Program-made: the position numbers and the translations under genes
Source: an uncultured Lachnospiraceae bacterium
Lineage (GTDB): Bacteria; Bacillota; Clostridia; Lachnospirales; Lachnospiraceae
Direction of reading: 5' to 3'
DNA length: 53,802 bases
Assembly (NCBI GenBank): GCA_902793335.1
Contig: CADBCZ010000035.1
Coordinates: 1-53,802 of the forward strand
The notes under the pieces: generated by a model
Database searches by the model: none
Told to the model about the DNA's origin: nothing
Seen by the model: the letters and a program-made list of their open reading frames with translations, nothing else
Shown: positions 16,912 to 25,231 of the stretch, piece after piece
Position numbering within the stretch: position 1 is the first letter of the stretch
Layout: each line of letters opens with the position of its first letter

Positions 16912-18450
16912 ATGTTTGAAAATATTAGTTTTTATATAAAAAATTTAGGATTGATTATGTTTAGCTTGCTATATTATTACAAAATAATAAATAAGAAATA
17001 CGATAATAAAAATATACTAATTCTGATGGGGTATTCGATGATTTGTACAGGTTTTACATGTATTATTGATGAGAGGTTACCACAGTTATCTGTGCCGTTT
17101 ATTGTGATTATAATATTGATATATACATGTATGTTTATTGATAATTTTAAATATAAGTACTTAAAGATTTTTGTCTCCTATGCATTAAGTTATATATCAT
17201 TAGCCGTTGCAGCAGTAATTTCTACTGTTATTATGATTTGCTTTCCTGAAAAAATATTAATGTCATTTAATCAGTTAATTAGTTTTATTTTGCAAACTAT
17301 TATTTTTTTAAGTGTAGTCAATTGTAGAAGGATTAAGGGTGGTATATTATTTCTTGATAAAGTTATATATTTTATTCCATGTGTGATTTTAGGGATATTT
17401 ATTATGATGTATTCAATAATTGTTAATAGTAATGGATATGGTGTGAGGTTTATTGTTATTTTTATTGGACTCTTACTTATTGCCATCCTCCTTTTCATCT
17501 ACTGGCGTACATCAATTACCCGCCACTACTTAGAACGCCTGAGTCTCCGTAACATTGATTCGTTAAACAACGAGCTTGATGAGAAGAATGCGTTGATTAA
17601 GCGACTTATCGAAGATAAAGATAGAATTGAGAAGCTTAATCATAAGAATTACAAGCTTGTACCGGCAATGCAGGGTGCGGTTATGCATTATCTGACCGGT
17701 GTAAAGGAATATATGGATATTGTCGCTCAAACACCTGCATTTAATGAGATGACGGCAACAGGGGAAGGAGCTTTAACGGGTGACAAGCTTAACGGTTTTA
17801 TCGATGAGGGTAACAGACTGATCGAGGAACTTAAGAAGATGAGCAGTGAGTGGACGGAATTTGTTAACAATGAAAACCTGACAGGTGATAAAGAGATATC
17901 CTCTTGCGGAATACCAAGAGTGGATTATATTCTTTCATATATGCACGATAGATCTCTTAAAGAGGGATTTTTGCTAAAGATAGATATTGAACAGAGTGTT
18001 GATAAGCTGACTGAAAAGATCATTTCCGAGGAAGATGTAGCGACTTTGGTTGCTGATCTTATTGAGAATGCGATAATAGCTACCAGACATAATAATAGAG
18101 AAGACATTCTGGTGCGTCTTGGTGTTATGAAGAAAGAATTCATATTGGAAGTGTATGATAGTGGAACTCCGTTTGACAAAGATGTTCTGGCAAAATACGG
18201 TAAGGAAAAGATTACTACCCATGCAGATGACAATGGCAGTGGAATCGGAATGATGCAGACCTATGAAATATTGGGTAAATGTGGAGCAAGCTTATATATT
18301 GATGAGTTGTCTGAGGAAAGCGGATTATACACTAAGAGGATATCTATAGTATTTAATAAAAAGAATCAATACGTGCTGTATACGAAACGTTCGGATGACG
18401 AGATTGCCTATCTTCACAAAAGGTCTGACATGATGATAATCAGAAAATGA
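16912..18450 (+). CDS. AgrC-like GHKL sensor histidine kinase
   Basis: 512 residues from the ATG at 16912, which has AGGTGG 5 bases upstream; a TTG at 16873 lacks a good site. Six or seven hydrophobic helices fill residues 1 to about 200. A coiled linker and an AgrC-type H-box (LNHKNYKLVPAM, probable phospho-His 244) follow, then a GHKL ATPase with LVADLIENAI (N box) and GSGIGMM (G box). Such kinases usually sense peptides or small molecules through the membrane region. The gene follows the Spo0A-like regulator, so the two probably form a pair. The region coding the membrane part (16912 to about 17465) is far more AT-rich than the kinase half, with a sharp transition near 17470-17520. No AgrB/AgrD-type processing gene is visible nearby. 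Confidence 0.82.
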   Translation: MFENISFYIKNLGLIMFSLLYYYKIINKKYDNKNILILMGYSMICTGFTCIIDERLPQLSVPFIVIIILIYTCMFIDNFKYKYLKIFVSYALSYISLAVAAVISTVIMICFPEKILMSFNQLISFILQTIIFLSVVNCRRIKGGILFLDKVIYFIPCVILGIFIMMYSIIVNSNGYGVRFIVIFIGLLLIAILLFIYWRTSITRHYLERLSLRNIDSLNNELDEKNALIKRLIEDKDRIEKLNHKNYKLVPAMQGAVMHYLTGVKEYMDIVAQTPAFNEMTATGEGALTGDKLNGFIDEGNRLIEELKKMSSEWTEFVNNENLTGDKEISSCGIPRVDYILSYMHDRSLKEGFLLKIDIEQSVDKLTEKIISEEDVATLVADLIENAIIATRHNNREDILVRLGVMKKEFILEVYDSGTPFDKDVLAKYGKEKITTHADDNGSGIGMMQTYEILGKCGASLYIDELSEESGLYTKRISIVFNKKNQYVLYTKRSDDEIAYLHKRSDMMIIRK

Positions 18451-18520
18451 CCGATTTGGTTTGTGTAAAATATGTGAAAACATACTGGACATTTTACAAT
18501 ATATGTAATATAATAACTAC

Positions 18521-18592
18521 CGGAAGGCATCTTCCTGTTTTGGATTTCTTTCAATCTTCGTCCAACACAGGTTGATGTTCTTCCTTTTTTTA
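18521..18592 (+). terminator. Extended multi-segment hairpin with T-run
   Basis: Nested pairings GGAAG/CTTCC, CATC/GATG, CCTGT/ACAGG and TTGGA/TCCAA are separated by short symmetric internal loops, ending in seven T residues (18585-18591). It ends the regulator-kinase transcript or is the end of a small RNA. Confidence 0.7.
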
Positions 18593-18875
18593 GTTGGTTT
18601 ATAATATTATTAAAACCTTGCCATAAATATATTGACAAAACACACGAGGATGCTTTAGTATATTGAAGTCTTAACTTTGTTAATTCTCAATGATACATTC
18701 ATTGTTACATTGCTTGCCTATATAGATAGGAATAACAAGCGCAAATAAAAATCAGCCTAATCCTTGACTTTGGCTTCCGAGGATCAGGCTGATAAACCTA
18801 AAGCGGGAGTTGAACCACACCTTGTGGGCGGTTGTTCCCTTTGATTCTGATGATATATCTGTTTGAACTAATTGT

Positions 18876-19003
18876 CAAGATACATTTGACTATTCCCGTA
18901 CTATAGCTGATTATATGACATATCGGAATGACAAGGCTAAGATTAAGGAATATTTTAAGAATAGTGATAGTGAATTGGAAAAGTTAATGAAAAATCTACA
19001 ATG
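18876..19003 (+). pseudogene. Short coding remnant or micro-ORF
   Basis: The frame is open from about 18867 to TGA 19001-19003. The last 29 codons from ATG 18915 read as a charged helical tail (ends KLMKNLQ). There is no ribosome site and no recognised family. It looks like the 3' remnant of a decayed gene, followed by a terminator. Confidence 0.3.
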
Positions 19004-19033
19004 AAAAGTTACAACGTTTCAAACGATTGAAAA

Positions 19034-19066
19034 GCCCACTATAATGTGATATTATAGTGGGCGATT
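19034..19066 (+). terminator. Strong terminator hairpin
   Basis: A perfect 12-bp inverted repeat (19034-19045 with 19051-19062) with a 5-base loop, followed by a T/A-rich tail. Confidence 0.75.
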
Positions 19067-19077
19067 ATATTTTGATA

Positions 19078-19288
19078 TAGGTAATTGCGAAACGCATGGA
19101 TATGGTATATCTCGTTGTGCATATTATACAGATTTCATAAACAGACCCTTTGCGACCGTCGGTAGTTATGCACCGTATTTTGGTGCATTAGTACCGCTAC
19201 GTGAGCAACGGAGTGAGAACGTGTCTGTGATGGAACTGTATAATATGCACAAAAGAGAAAGAACAAATAAGCGTTTCGCAAACGCCTA
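19078..19288. repeat. Palindromic intergenic repeat, copy A
   Basis: A 211-base element with 18-bp imperfect terminal inverted repeats (TAGG..TTGCGAAACGC, mirrored at 19271-19288) and a perfect 17-bp internal inverted repeat (19115-19131 with 19236-19252). An inner ATGCACC/GGTGCAT stem lies in the middle. It shares ends, inner stem and core with the element at 30635-30799, in opposite orientation. It encodes nothing and resembles a MITE-like or REP-like element. Confidence 0.75.
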
Positions 19289-19319
19289 ATATTTTGATAA
19301 ATAATAAGGAGCGTCTTAA

Positions 19320-20414
19320 ATGGATAAGAAGAGCATTGCAGTAGTTTTTGGTGGACAGTCATCAGAACATGATATTTCATGTATATCAGTTTTGACGATT
19401 GCCAAGGCTATTAATAGGGAAAAGTATGATATTACATATATCGGAATTACCAAGGAAGGCCACTGGCTGTTGGTTGATTCGCCGGATAGTATAGAAGACG
19501 GAAGCTGGAGAGACAGTGAGACATCGGCTGTCATTTCTCCTGATGCTACCCGTAAAGAGATAATAATTACAGATAAAAATGGTACATCGACCAAAAAAAT
19601 TGATGTGGTATTTCCGGTAATGCATGGAATGTACGGTGAGGATGGTACTATTCAGGGTCTTTTGGAGATGTCTAAGATTCCATATGTAGGATGTGGTATA
19701 CTTGCATCTGCAGTCGGAATGGATAAGGTTTACACCAAGATAATAGTAGATGATCTTGACATTAATCAGGCTGACTATGTACTTGTCAGAGCTGAAGAAG
19801 TATTTCAGGCTGAGAAAAATGAGGGCAATATTGATATAACTATGGATGATCTTGTGGCCAGAGTAGAGGATAAGTTATCATATCCGATGTTTATTAAGCC
19901 AAGCAAAGCGGGCTCATCTAAGGGTGTGTCAAAGGCACATAACAGGAATGAGCTCGTGGATGGACTTATTCTTGCAGCAAAGCACGACACAAAGATTTTG
20001 GTAGAGAGAAATGTTGTGGGCAGGGAGATAGAGTGTGCGGTTCTTGGAACTGCAGTATCCTGCGATGCTTCAGGTGTTGGTGAGATTATATCCGCAGCTG
20101 AGTTTTATGATTTTGACGCAAAGTATACTAACGCTGAAAGTAAGACTGTTATTTCTCCTGAACTTCCGGAGGGAAAAGCAGAGGAGATAAGACAGGCTGC
20201 AATGGCTATTTTTTCAGCGGTGGACGGTTATGGTCTTGCCCGTGTTGATTTCTTCTTAGAGAAAGAGACTAACAGAGTTATATTTAATGAGATTAATACA
20301 CTGCCGGGATTTACATCGATAAGCATGTACCCTATGTTGTGGAAGGCAGCGGGACTTTCTATTGAAGAACAGGTAGAGAAACAGATAGAGCTTGCTTTTA
20401 ATCGCAGATATTAA
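19320..20414 (+). CDS. ddl: D-alanine--D-alanine ligase
   Basis: A 364-residue ATP-grasp enzyme that joins two D-Ala in the cytoplasm to make the dipeptide used in peptidoglycan precursors. The N-terminal substrate loop VVFGGQSSEHDISC is diagnostic. HGMYGEDGTIQGLLE, KPSKAGSSKGVSK (ATP-grasp loop), EINTLPGFTSISMYP (metal-binding Glu/Asn) and RVDFF are all present. The length is normal. AAGGAG precedes the ATG. The serine/tyrosine specificity motif looks like a standard D-Ala ligase; D-lactate specificity is not suggested. It is followed 25 bases later by murI, which supplies D-glutamate for the same pathway. Confidence 0.95.
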   Translation: MDKKSIAVVFGGQSSEHDISCISVLTIAKAINREKYDITYIGITKEGHWLLVDSPDSIEDGSWRDSETSAVISPDATRKEIIITDKNGTSTKKIDVVFPVMHGMYGEDGTIQGLLEMSKIPYVGCGILASAVGMDKVYTKIIVDDLDINQADYVLVRAEEVFQAEKNEGNIDITMDDLVARVEDKLSYPMFIKPSKAGSSKGVSKAHNRNELVDGLILAAKHDTKILVERNVVGREIECAVLGTAVSCDASGVGEIISAAEFYDFDAKYTNAESKTVISPELPEGKAEEIRQAAMAIFSAVDGYGLARVDFFLEKETNRVIFNEINTLPGFTSISMYPMLWKAAGLSIEEQVEKQIELAFNRRY

Positions 20415-20439
20415 GAGGCATAGCTATATAGAGGTGAAA

Positions 20440-21246
20440 ATGATGGATAATCCGATAGGCGTTTTTGATTCCGGTGTGGGAGGACTTACGGTTGCAAGAG
20501 AAATAATGCGACAGCTTCCGGGTGAGAATATTGTGTATTTTGGTGATACGGCAAGGGTTCCATATGGATCGAAATCGAAGAAGACGGTACTTAAATACAG
20601 CAGACAGATAGTCAGATTCCTGCAGACTAAGAGTGTGAAGGCTGTCGTTGTTGCGTGTAATACCGCAAGTGCGTTAGCGCTCGATGAGATTGCCGAAGAA
20701 ATAGATATACCTATTATTGGTGTGGTTAAACCCGGTGCGAAGATGGCGGTAGAAACAACCAAAACAGGAAATGTCGGAGTCATAGGAACTGCAAGCACGG
20801 TTAAGTCCGGCATTTATAATGATTATATAAGAGAGCTTGATCCTAATGTGACGGTTGTAAGTAAAGCGTGTCCGTTGTTTGTTCCGCTTGTTGAGGAGGG
20901 GCTTATTGAGGATCGTGTCACTGATGATATAGTCTCAAGATATTTACAGGAAATGAAGGAATACAATGTTGATGCTCTGGTACTTGGCTGTACGCATTAT
21001 CCATTGATTCGCAACACTATTAAGCGTTTCATGGGAGAGCAGGTGCATCTGGTCAATCCTGCATTTGAAACTGCCAAGGTATTAAAGGAATTGCTCAGCG
21101 AGAAGAAAATGCTCAATATATCAGGGAAAAAACCCTGCTATGAGTATTATGTAAGTGATGGTGTGGAGAGCTTCATGTCCTTTGCAGACAGCGTGCTTCC
21201 TGTCCATGTAAATGATACCAAAGTCATAGATATCGAGAGCTATTGA
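20440..21246 (+). CDS. murI: Glutamate racemase
   Basis: 268 residues from the ATG at 20440, which has GAGGTGA 3-9 bases upstream; the longer frame from 20392 overlaps ddl without a ribosome site. It interconverts L- and D-glutamate for peptidoglycan without a cofactor. Catalytic residues are visible: Asp in FDSGVGGLTV, the first Cys in VVACNTASALA, and the second Cys-Thr-His in LGCTHYPLIR. FGDTARVPYGSK is also conserved. The ddl-murI arrangement groups two D-amino-acid steps of wall synthesis. Confidence 0.95.
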   Translation: MMDNPIGVFDSGVGGLTVAREIMRQLPGENIVYFGDTARVPYGSKSKKTVLKYSRQIVRFLQTKSVKAVVVACNTASALALDEIAEEIDIPIIGVVKPGAKMAVETTKTGNVGVIGTASTVKSGIYNDYIRELDPNVTVVSKACPLFVPLVEEGLIEDRVTDDIVSRYLQEMKEYNVDALVLGCTHYPLIRNTIKRFMGEQVHLVNPAFETAKVLKELLSEKKMLNISGKKPCYEYYVSDGVESFMSFADSVLPVHVNDTKVIDIESY

Positions 21247-21318
21247 TTGCCGCATTTGTTTTTGATTGATTAAATCACAGCAAAAAGTAGACAAATATTA
21301 AGAAAGTGTAGATTATAT

Positions 21319-21735
21319 ATGACAAAAGATGTCCTTATTACGGTTTCCGGCAGACAGTTTGACATAGGTGATGAGCCGGTTGTATTAGTCACAAGGGGAA
21401 ACTATTATCAAAAAAACGGTAAACATTATGTTTTATATGAGGAACAACCGGATGAACATGAAGATGTTATAAAGAACCGCATCAAATTTTATGAAGGTAA
21501 TTTTGAAATGGTCAAAAAGGGTGCTGTCTCTTCTGCGTTGAGATTCTGTATAGACGAGAAATCTGAGAGTGTATATAGGACCGCAGCAGGAGATGTTTTG
21601 ATGGAGGTGGTAACTTCTGATATCGACATATCAGAGACTGAGAATAAGATGAGGGTAACTGTTAATTATAAGCTTAATATTAATGGTCAGTTTATATCAG
21701 ACTGTGAGGTTGAGATTTTGATAGAGTCGACTTAA
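21319..21735 (+). CDS. DUF1934 (YwiB-like) beta-barrel protein
   Basis: 138 residues, cytoplasmic, with no membrane segment. The order of features (opening V-I-T-V-SG-Q, central Y-E-Q with conserved tyrosines, closing V-N-Y-L-I-G-F-C-E-I) matches DUF1934/YwiB, a lipocalin-like small-barrel family of unknown biochemical role that often accompanies wall or tRNA-synthetase genes. The ribosome site is weak (AAGAAAG at distance). It lies between murI and a methyltransferase on the same strand, probably in one transcript. Confidence 0.75.
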   Translation: MTKDVLITVSGRQFDIGDEPVVLVTRGNYYQKNGKHYVLYEEQPDEHEDVIKNRIKFYEGNFEMVKKGAVSSALRFCIDEKSESVYRTAAGDVLMEVVTSDIDISETENKMRVTVNYKLNINGQFISDCEVEILIEST

Positions 21736-21777
21736 GATATTATTTGTTGCATGATGTTATTTAAAGAAGAGGTACGG

Positions 21778-22482
21778 GTGTTGGCTGTGAAGAAAATTAG
21801 AAATCAATCGCCTAAGTATTATGAGAATGATAAGTTTGAAAAGTTTCTGGGTATCGAGAGTACAGAGATAGTGTACAACAACAGATATAATGATGATTAT
21901 TACAGATATGAGCCTACAAGCTATAGTGGGCTCATTTGTGCTTTTGACGAGTTGGATAAAGAGATATCGTGCCATGATCGACTTGTGGATTTTGGCTGTG
22001 GAAAAGGCAGGGTGCTGTTTTATGTAAATCAGAGGTTTAAATGCGAGGTATGCGGTGTGGAGGTTGATGAGGAGTTGTATGAATCTGCGCTTGATAACCG
22101 TTCTTTTTATAATACCAGATTTCGTGGAATGGCAGAAAAAATTGAGATAATTAACGGTAAAGCAGAGGAGTACGAAATCAGACCCGAAGATACGGTTTTT
22201 TACTTTTTTAATCCCTTTGATATCAATATATTTACTCAGGTGATTGATCATATAATGGAAAGTGTGAGGGATCATTCAAGACGAGTGCTTGTTATGATGT
22301 ATTATCCGAAAGAGGAATATAGGAATTACATGAAATATAATAAGTTTAAGCTTTATAAACTTATAAAACTGCCGACTTATGAACAGGACTGGGATGAAAA
22401 GGTTGTCGTATACGAGTATGGCAGTGCTCCTTCTCCGGGTGAATTTGACATTTATGATCATGAAAGTCCTTTTATATACTAA
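21778..22482 (+). CDS. Class I SAM-dependent methyltransferase
   Basis: About 234 residues. Motif I (VDFGCGKGRVLFY) binds the SAM methionine/carboxylate. It is followed by the acidic ribose-binding position in GVEVDEELYESA and motif IV-like FYFFNPFD. The N-P-F-D stretch resembles N-methyltransferases, but the substrate cannot be read. The ATG at 21751 has no ribosome site; AGAGG at 21768-21772 favours GTG 21778 or TTG 21781. It ends the ddl-murI-DUF1934 group. Confidence 0.75.
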   Translation: MLAVKKIRNQSPKYYENDKFEKFLGIESTEIVYNNRYNDDYYRYEPTSYSGLICAFDELDKEISCHDRLVDFGCGKGRVLFYVNQRFKCEVCGVEVDEELYESALDNRSFYNTRFRGMAEKIEIINGKAEEYEIRPEDTVFYFFNPFDINIFTQVIDHIMESVRDHSRRVLVMMYYPKEEYRNYMKYNKFKLYKLIKLPTYEQDWDEKVVVYEYGSAPSPGEFDIYDHESPFIY

Positions 22483-22520
22483 ATGTAGGGTATTGGTAAA
22501 AAATAATACAAAATGTAATG

Positions 22521-22549
22521 TTGTCTATGGTTTATAAAAATGTTATAAT
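22521..22549 (+). promoter_or_regulatory. Sigma-A promoter of the gdpP-rplI-dnaB operon
   Basis: TTGTCT (22521-22526), 17 bases, then a perfect TATAAT (22544-22549). It leaves a leader of about 80 bases before gdpP. Confidence 0.7.
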
Positions 22550-22636
22550 TAGTGGCAGTGTTTGTGAACGCAAGTTCGATTGTATAAGAAAGACAGTAAT
22601 TTTGATGTGACTTAAACAGTTAAGAAGGATATATTA

Positions 22637-24742
22637 ATGGGTGAAAAGATTAAATCAGAAGTATCAAAGCTTTCAAAAAGTAAAAGCACGAATCTGTTGG
22701 AAAAAAAGATAGAAAAGTATTTGAGAATACCTATCTATATGTTTATTATTTTGATTATAATTAACGGCTGTGTGTATGCCTTTGACTGCAGATGCGGAGT
22801 GATTGTGTCTGTGGGTATGGTCATTTATCTTTTGTTGGCAATTTTCATTTATTACAGGAAGGGACCGCAGATAATGACGGATCTCATGGCGTTTTCCTTT
22901 GAACATGGCTCTATCCAGAATGAATTGATCAAGGAGTTGTCGGTGCCATATGCACTCGTCAATGAGAATGGTCGTGTTTTGTGGTGCAACAAGGCATTCT
23001 ATCAGGCTGTGAAGAGTGATAAGCAGCATATGAGAAAACACATTCAGAATATCTTTACAGATGTTACGCTTGAGCTTCTTCATATGGATCCTGAGGATGA
23101 TGGACAGAGGATTATTCATATATATCAGTCTGACAGGAATTATAAGGTTGATATAAGAAGAATGTCGGTATCCGACCTGCTTGCCAAGAACATTAATAAC
23201 GGTGTTCAGCATGACGAGGTTTTGTTTGCCATTTACCTGTATGACGAGACAGAGCTTATTGAGGCTGTTGAAGATAAAGAGAAGATTAAGCTGGTGGCCG
23301 GACAGATATATGTTGATAACTACGAAGAGGCTATGGATTCAACCGAGGAAGTGCGACGCGCATTGCTGGGTGCTTTGATAGAAAGAAAGATTACAAAGTA
23401 TATGCAGTCTGCAAGAGGAATAATCAAGAAACTTGAAAAAGACAAATATATTTTCTTACTTCAGCAACAGCAGCTTGAACTCTTACAGGAAGGCAAATTT
23501 AGTCTGCTGGATGAAGTGCGTAGTATTAACATAGGTAATGAAACACCGGTTACACTTTCTATAGCGGTTGGTGTTGATACTGACAATGATGACTACACTG
23601 TTGCGTATGAGTATTCGCATATGGCCATGGATATGGCTCTTGGTCGTGGTGGAGATCAGGCGGTTATCAAAAAGGGAGAAAAGATCATTTATTATGGTGG
23701 TAAGACCCAGTCTTCCGAGAAGAATACAAGGGTTAAGGCGAGAGTTAAGGCTCATGCTCTTAAGGAGTTGCTCGCAAATAAGGATCAGGTACTTATCATG
23801 GGTCATAGGAAACCTGATATTGACTGTCTGGGTTCGGCAATCGGTATATACAGACTTGCAATAAATATGGAAAAGAAGGCACATATTGTAATCAATGAGA
23901 TCACCAGCTCTATTCGTCCTGCAATGAACAATTTCATGGGTAGCAGTGTGTATCCTGAGGATATGTTCTATAGCAGTGAACAGGCGTTAGGCGCGATTGA
24001 TCCGAATACAGTACTTATTGTTGTGGATGTTAACAGACCGAGTATTACAGAGTGTCCTGAATTATTGATGCATACCAAGAATATTGTGGTGATCGACCAC
24101 CACAGACAGAGTGGAGATGTTGTTGAGAATGCAACACTTTCATATATTGAGCCTTATGCTTCATCTGCCTGCGAGATGGTTGCGGAGATTTTGCAATACA
24201 GTATGGATAAGCCGAAACTTCGTCCTGCTGAATCTGATGCTATGTATGCAGGTATTCTGGTTGATACGGATAATTTTGTTACCAAGACGGGTGTTAGGAC
24301 TTTTGAAGCTGCATCCTTCCTACGTAAATGTGGTGCGGACATGATTCGTGTTCGAAAGGCATATCGTGTGGATATGGGAAGCTTCAGACATGTTTCGGAA
24401 GGAGTGGGCAGAGCGGAAATATTCATGGATTGCTTTGCTATATCCGATGTTCCGGCTGATTGTGATGTTGACAGTCCGAATGTCATCGCAGCTAAGGTTG
24501 CAAATGAACTCCTTGATGTAGAGAATGTCAGAGCTTCATTTGTTATGACAAAGATTGACGATCTGGTCTATGTCAGTGCAAGATCGATAGATGATATTAA
24601 TGTACAGGTTATTATGGAGAAATTTGGCGGCGGTGGCCATGGAACGGTTGCCGGAGTTCAGCTTCCCAACGTGACGGTAGAGGAGGCTAAGGAGCAATTG
24701 AAATCTGTACTTAAGTCTATGTGGGATGAAGGGGATTTCTGA
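22637..24742 (+). CDS. gdpP: GdpP-type cyclic-di-AMP phosphodiesterase
   Basis: 701 residues. Two membrane helices (about 30-75) precede a PAS-like domain, a degenerate GGDEF domain (GRGGDQ near 338 in place of GGDEF) and a DHH/DHHA1 phosphoesterase. Metal-binding motifs are intact: GHRKPDIDCLGSA (about 388), VVDVNRP (about 458), VIDHHRQS (about 484) and LVDTDNF, with GGGGHGTVAG (about 663) for substrate binding. The family hydrolyses c-di-AMP to pApA, affecting wall integrity, K+ balance and osmotic stress. Its position upstream of rplI and dnaB is the conserved Firmicute order. AAGAAGGATATATTA precedes the ATG. Confidence 0.93.
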   Translation: MGEKIKSEVSKLSKSKSTNLLEKKIEKYLRIPIYMFIILIIINGCVYAFDCRCGVIVSVGMVIYLLLAIFIYYRKGPQIMTDLMAFSFEHGSIQNELIKELSVPYALVNENGRVLWCNKAFYQAVKSDKQHMRKHIQNIFTDVTLELLHMDPEDDGQRIIHIYQSDRNYKVDIRRMSVSDLLAKNINNGVQHDEVLFAIYLYDETELIEAVEDKEKIKLVAGQIYVDNYEEAMDSTEEVRRALLGALIERKITKYMQSARGIIKKLEKDKYIFLLQQQQLELLQEGKFSLLDEVRSINIGNETPVTLSIAVGVDTDNDDYTVAYEYSHMAMDMALGRGGDQAVIKKGEKIIYYGGKTQSSEKNTRVKARVKAHALKELLANKDQVLIMGHRKPDIDCLGSAIGIYRLAINMEKKAHIVINEITSSIRPAMNNFMGSSVYPEDMFYSSEQALGAIDPNTVLIVVDVNRPSITECPELLMHTKNIVVIDHHRQSGDVVENATLSYIEPYASSACEMVAEILQYSMDKPKLRPAESDAMYAGILVDTDNFVTKTGVRTFEAASFLRKCGADMIRVRKAYRVDMGSFRHVSEGVGRAEIFMDCFAISDVPADCDVDSPNVIAAKVANELLDVENVRASFVMTKIDDLVYVSARSIDDINVQVIMEKFGGGGHGTVAGVQLPNVTVEEAKEQLKSVLKSMWDEGDF

Positions 24743-24780
24743 CAGAAATCGTAGAATGAGGTTATAAGGAGGACATAATA

Positions 24781-25230
24781 ATGGAAGTTATATTATTGGA
24801 AGACGTTAAGAATGTAGGAAAGAAGGGTGAGGTTGTCAAAGTAAATGACGGCTTTGCACGTAACGTTCTTATTAAGAAAAAGCAGGGTTTAGAGGCTACA
24901 GGTAAGAACTTAAATGATCTTAAATTAAGAAAAGCGAATGATGACAAGATTGCTGCGGAGAATCTTGAGGCAGCAAAAAAACTTGCAGCAAAAATAGAGG
25001 AAGCCAAGATAACAATACCTATCAAGGTAGGTTCGGGCGGAAAGAGTTTCGGTTCGGTTTCGTCTAAGGAGATAGCTGAAGAAGTCAAAAAACAGTTGGA
25101 TTATGATATTGATAAGAAAAAGGTTCAGCTTAAGGATGCTATAAAAGCAGCAGGTGAGTATGATGTTAAGATCAAGCTTCACCCGCAGGTGACAGCATCA
25201 CTTAAGGTAATAGTTGAGGGTAAGGAATAA
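24781..25230 (+). CDS. rplI: 50S ribosomal protein L9
   Basis: 149 residues, the standard length. The N-terminal 23S rRNA-binding domain has the L9 signature ([18 protein letters not shown] then GFARNVLI). A long Ala/Lys-rich connecting helix and a C-terminal domain beginning [15 protein letters not shown] follow. It binds near the base of the L1 stalk and affects translational fidelity. An ideal AAGGAGG lies upstream. It sits between gdpP and dnaB in the conserved operon. Confidence 0.97.
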   Translation: MEVILLEDVKNVGKKGEVVKVNDGFARNVLIKKKQGLEATGKNLNDLKLRKANDDKIAAENLEAAKKLAAKIEEAKITIPIKVGSGGKSFGSVSSKEIAEEVKKQLDYDIDKKKVQLKDAIKAAGEYDVKIKLHPQVTASLKVIVEGKE

Positions 25231-25231
25231 A

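Larger units (their letters stand above)
18632..19066 (+). ncRNA. Candidate structured non-coding transcript
   Basis: TTGACA (18632-18637), 18 bases, then TAGTAT could start a transcript of roughly 390 nt ending at the 12-bp perfect terminator 19034-19062. It contains a 16-bp stem (18751-18766 with 18778-18793; one A-C mismatch, one G-T) and a second stem with GGGA/TCCC, AACC/GGTT and CC/GG helices (18805-18839). It matches no RNA family I recognise (not SRP, tmRNA, RNase P or an obvious 6S). Transcription is inferred. Confidence 0.35.
18451..19319. other. 869-base gene-poor stretch rich in RNA hairpins
   Basis: In order it holds: a TTGGTTT box (18456), an extended terminator-like hairpin (18521-18592), another TTGGTTT box (18594), a promoter-like TTGACA (18632), stems at about 18709-18740, 18751-18793 and 18803-18841, a short coding remnant ending at about 19003, a strong terminator (19034-19066) and a 211-base palindromic repeat (19078-19288). 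No intact gene is supported. Confidence 0.55.

Noticed and set aside
18803-18841. tRNA-like TGAACC arm
   Set aside because: The flanking sequence cannot form a cloverleaf with acceptor and anticodon stems; it is better read as one arm of a hairpin.
21757-22275. 172-codon reverse open frame opposite the methyltransferase
   Set aside because: The forward frame contains an intact SAM-binding motif; the reverse is a shadow.
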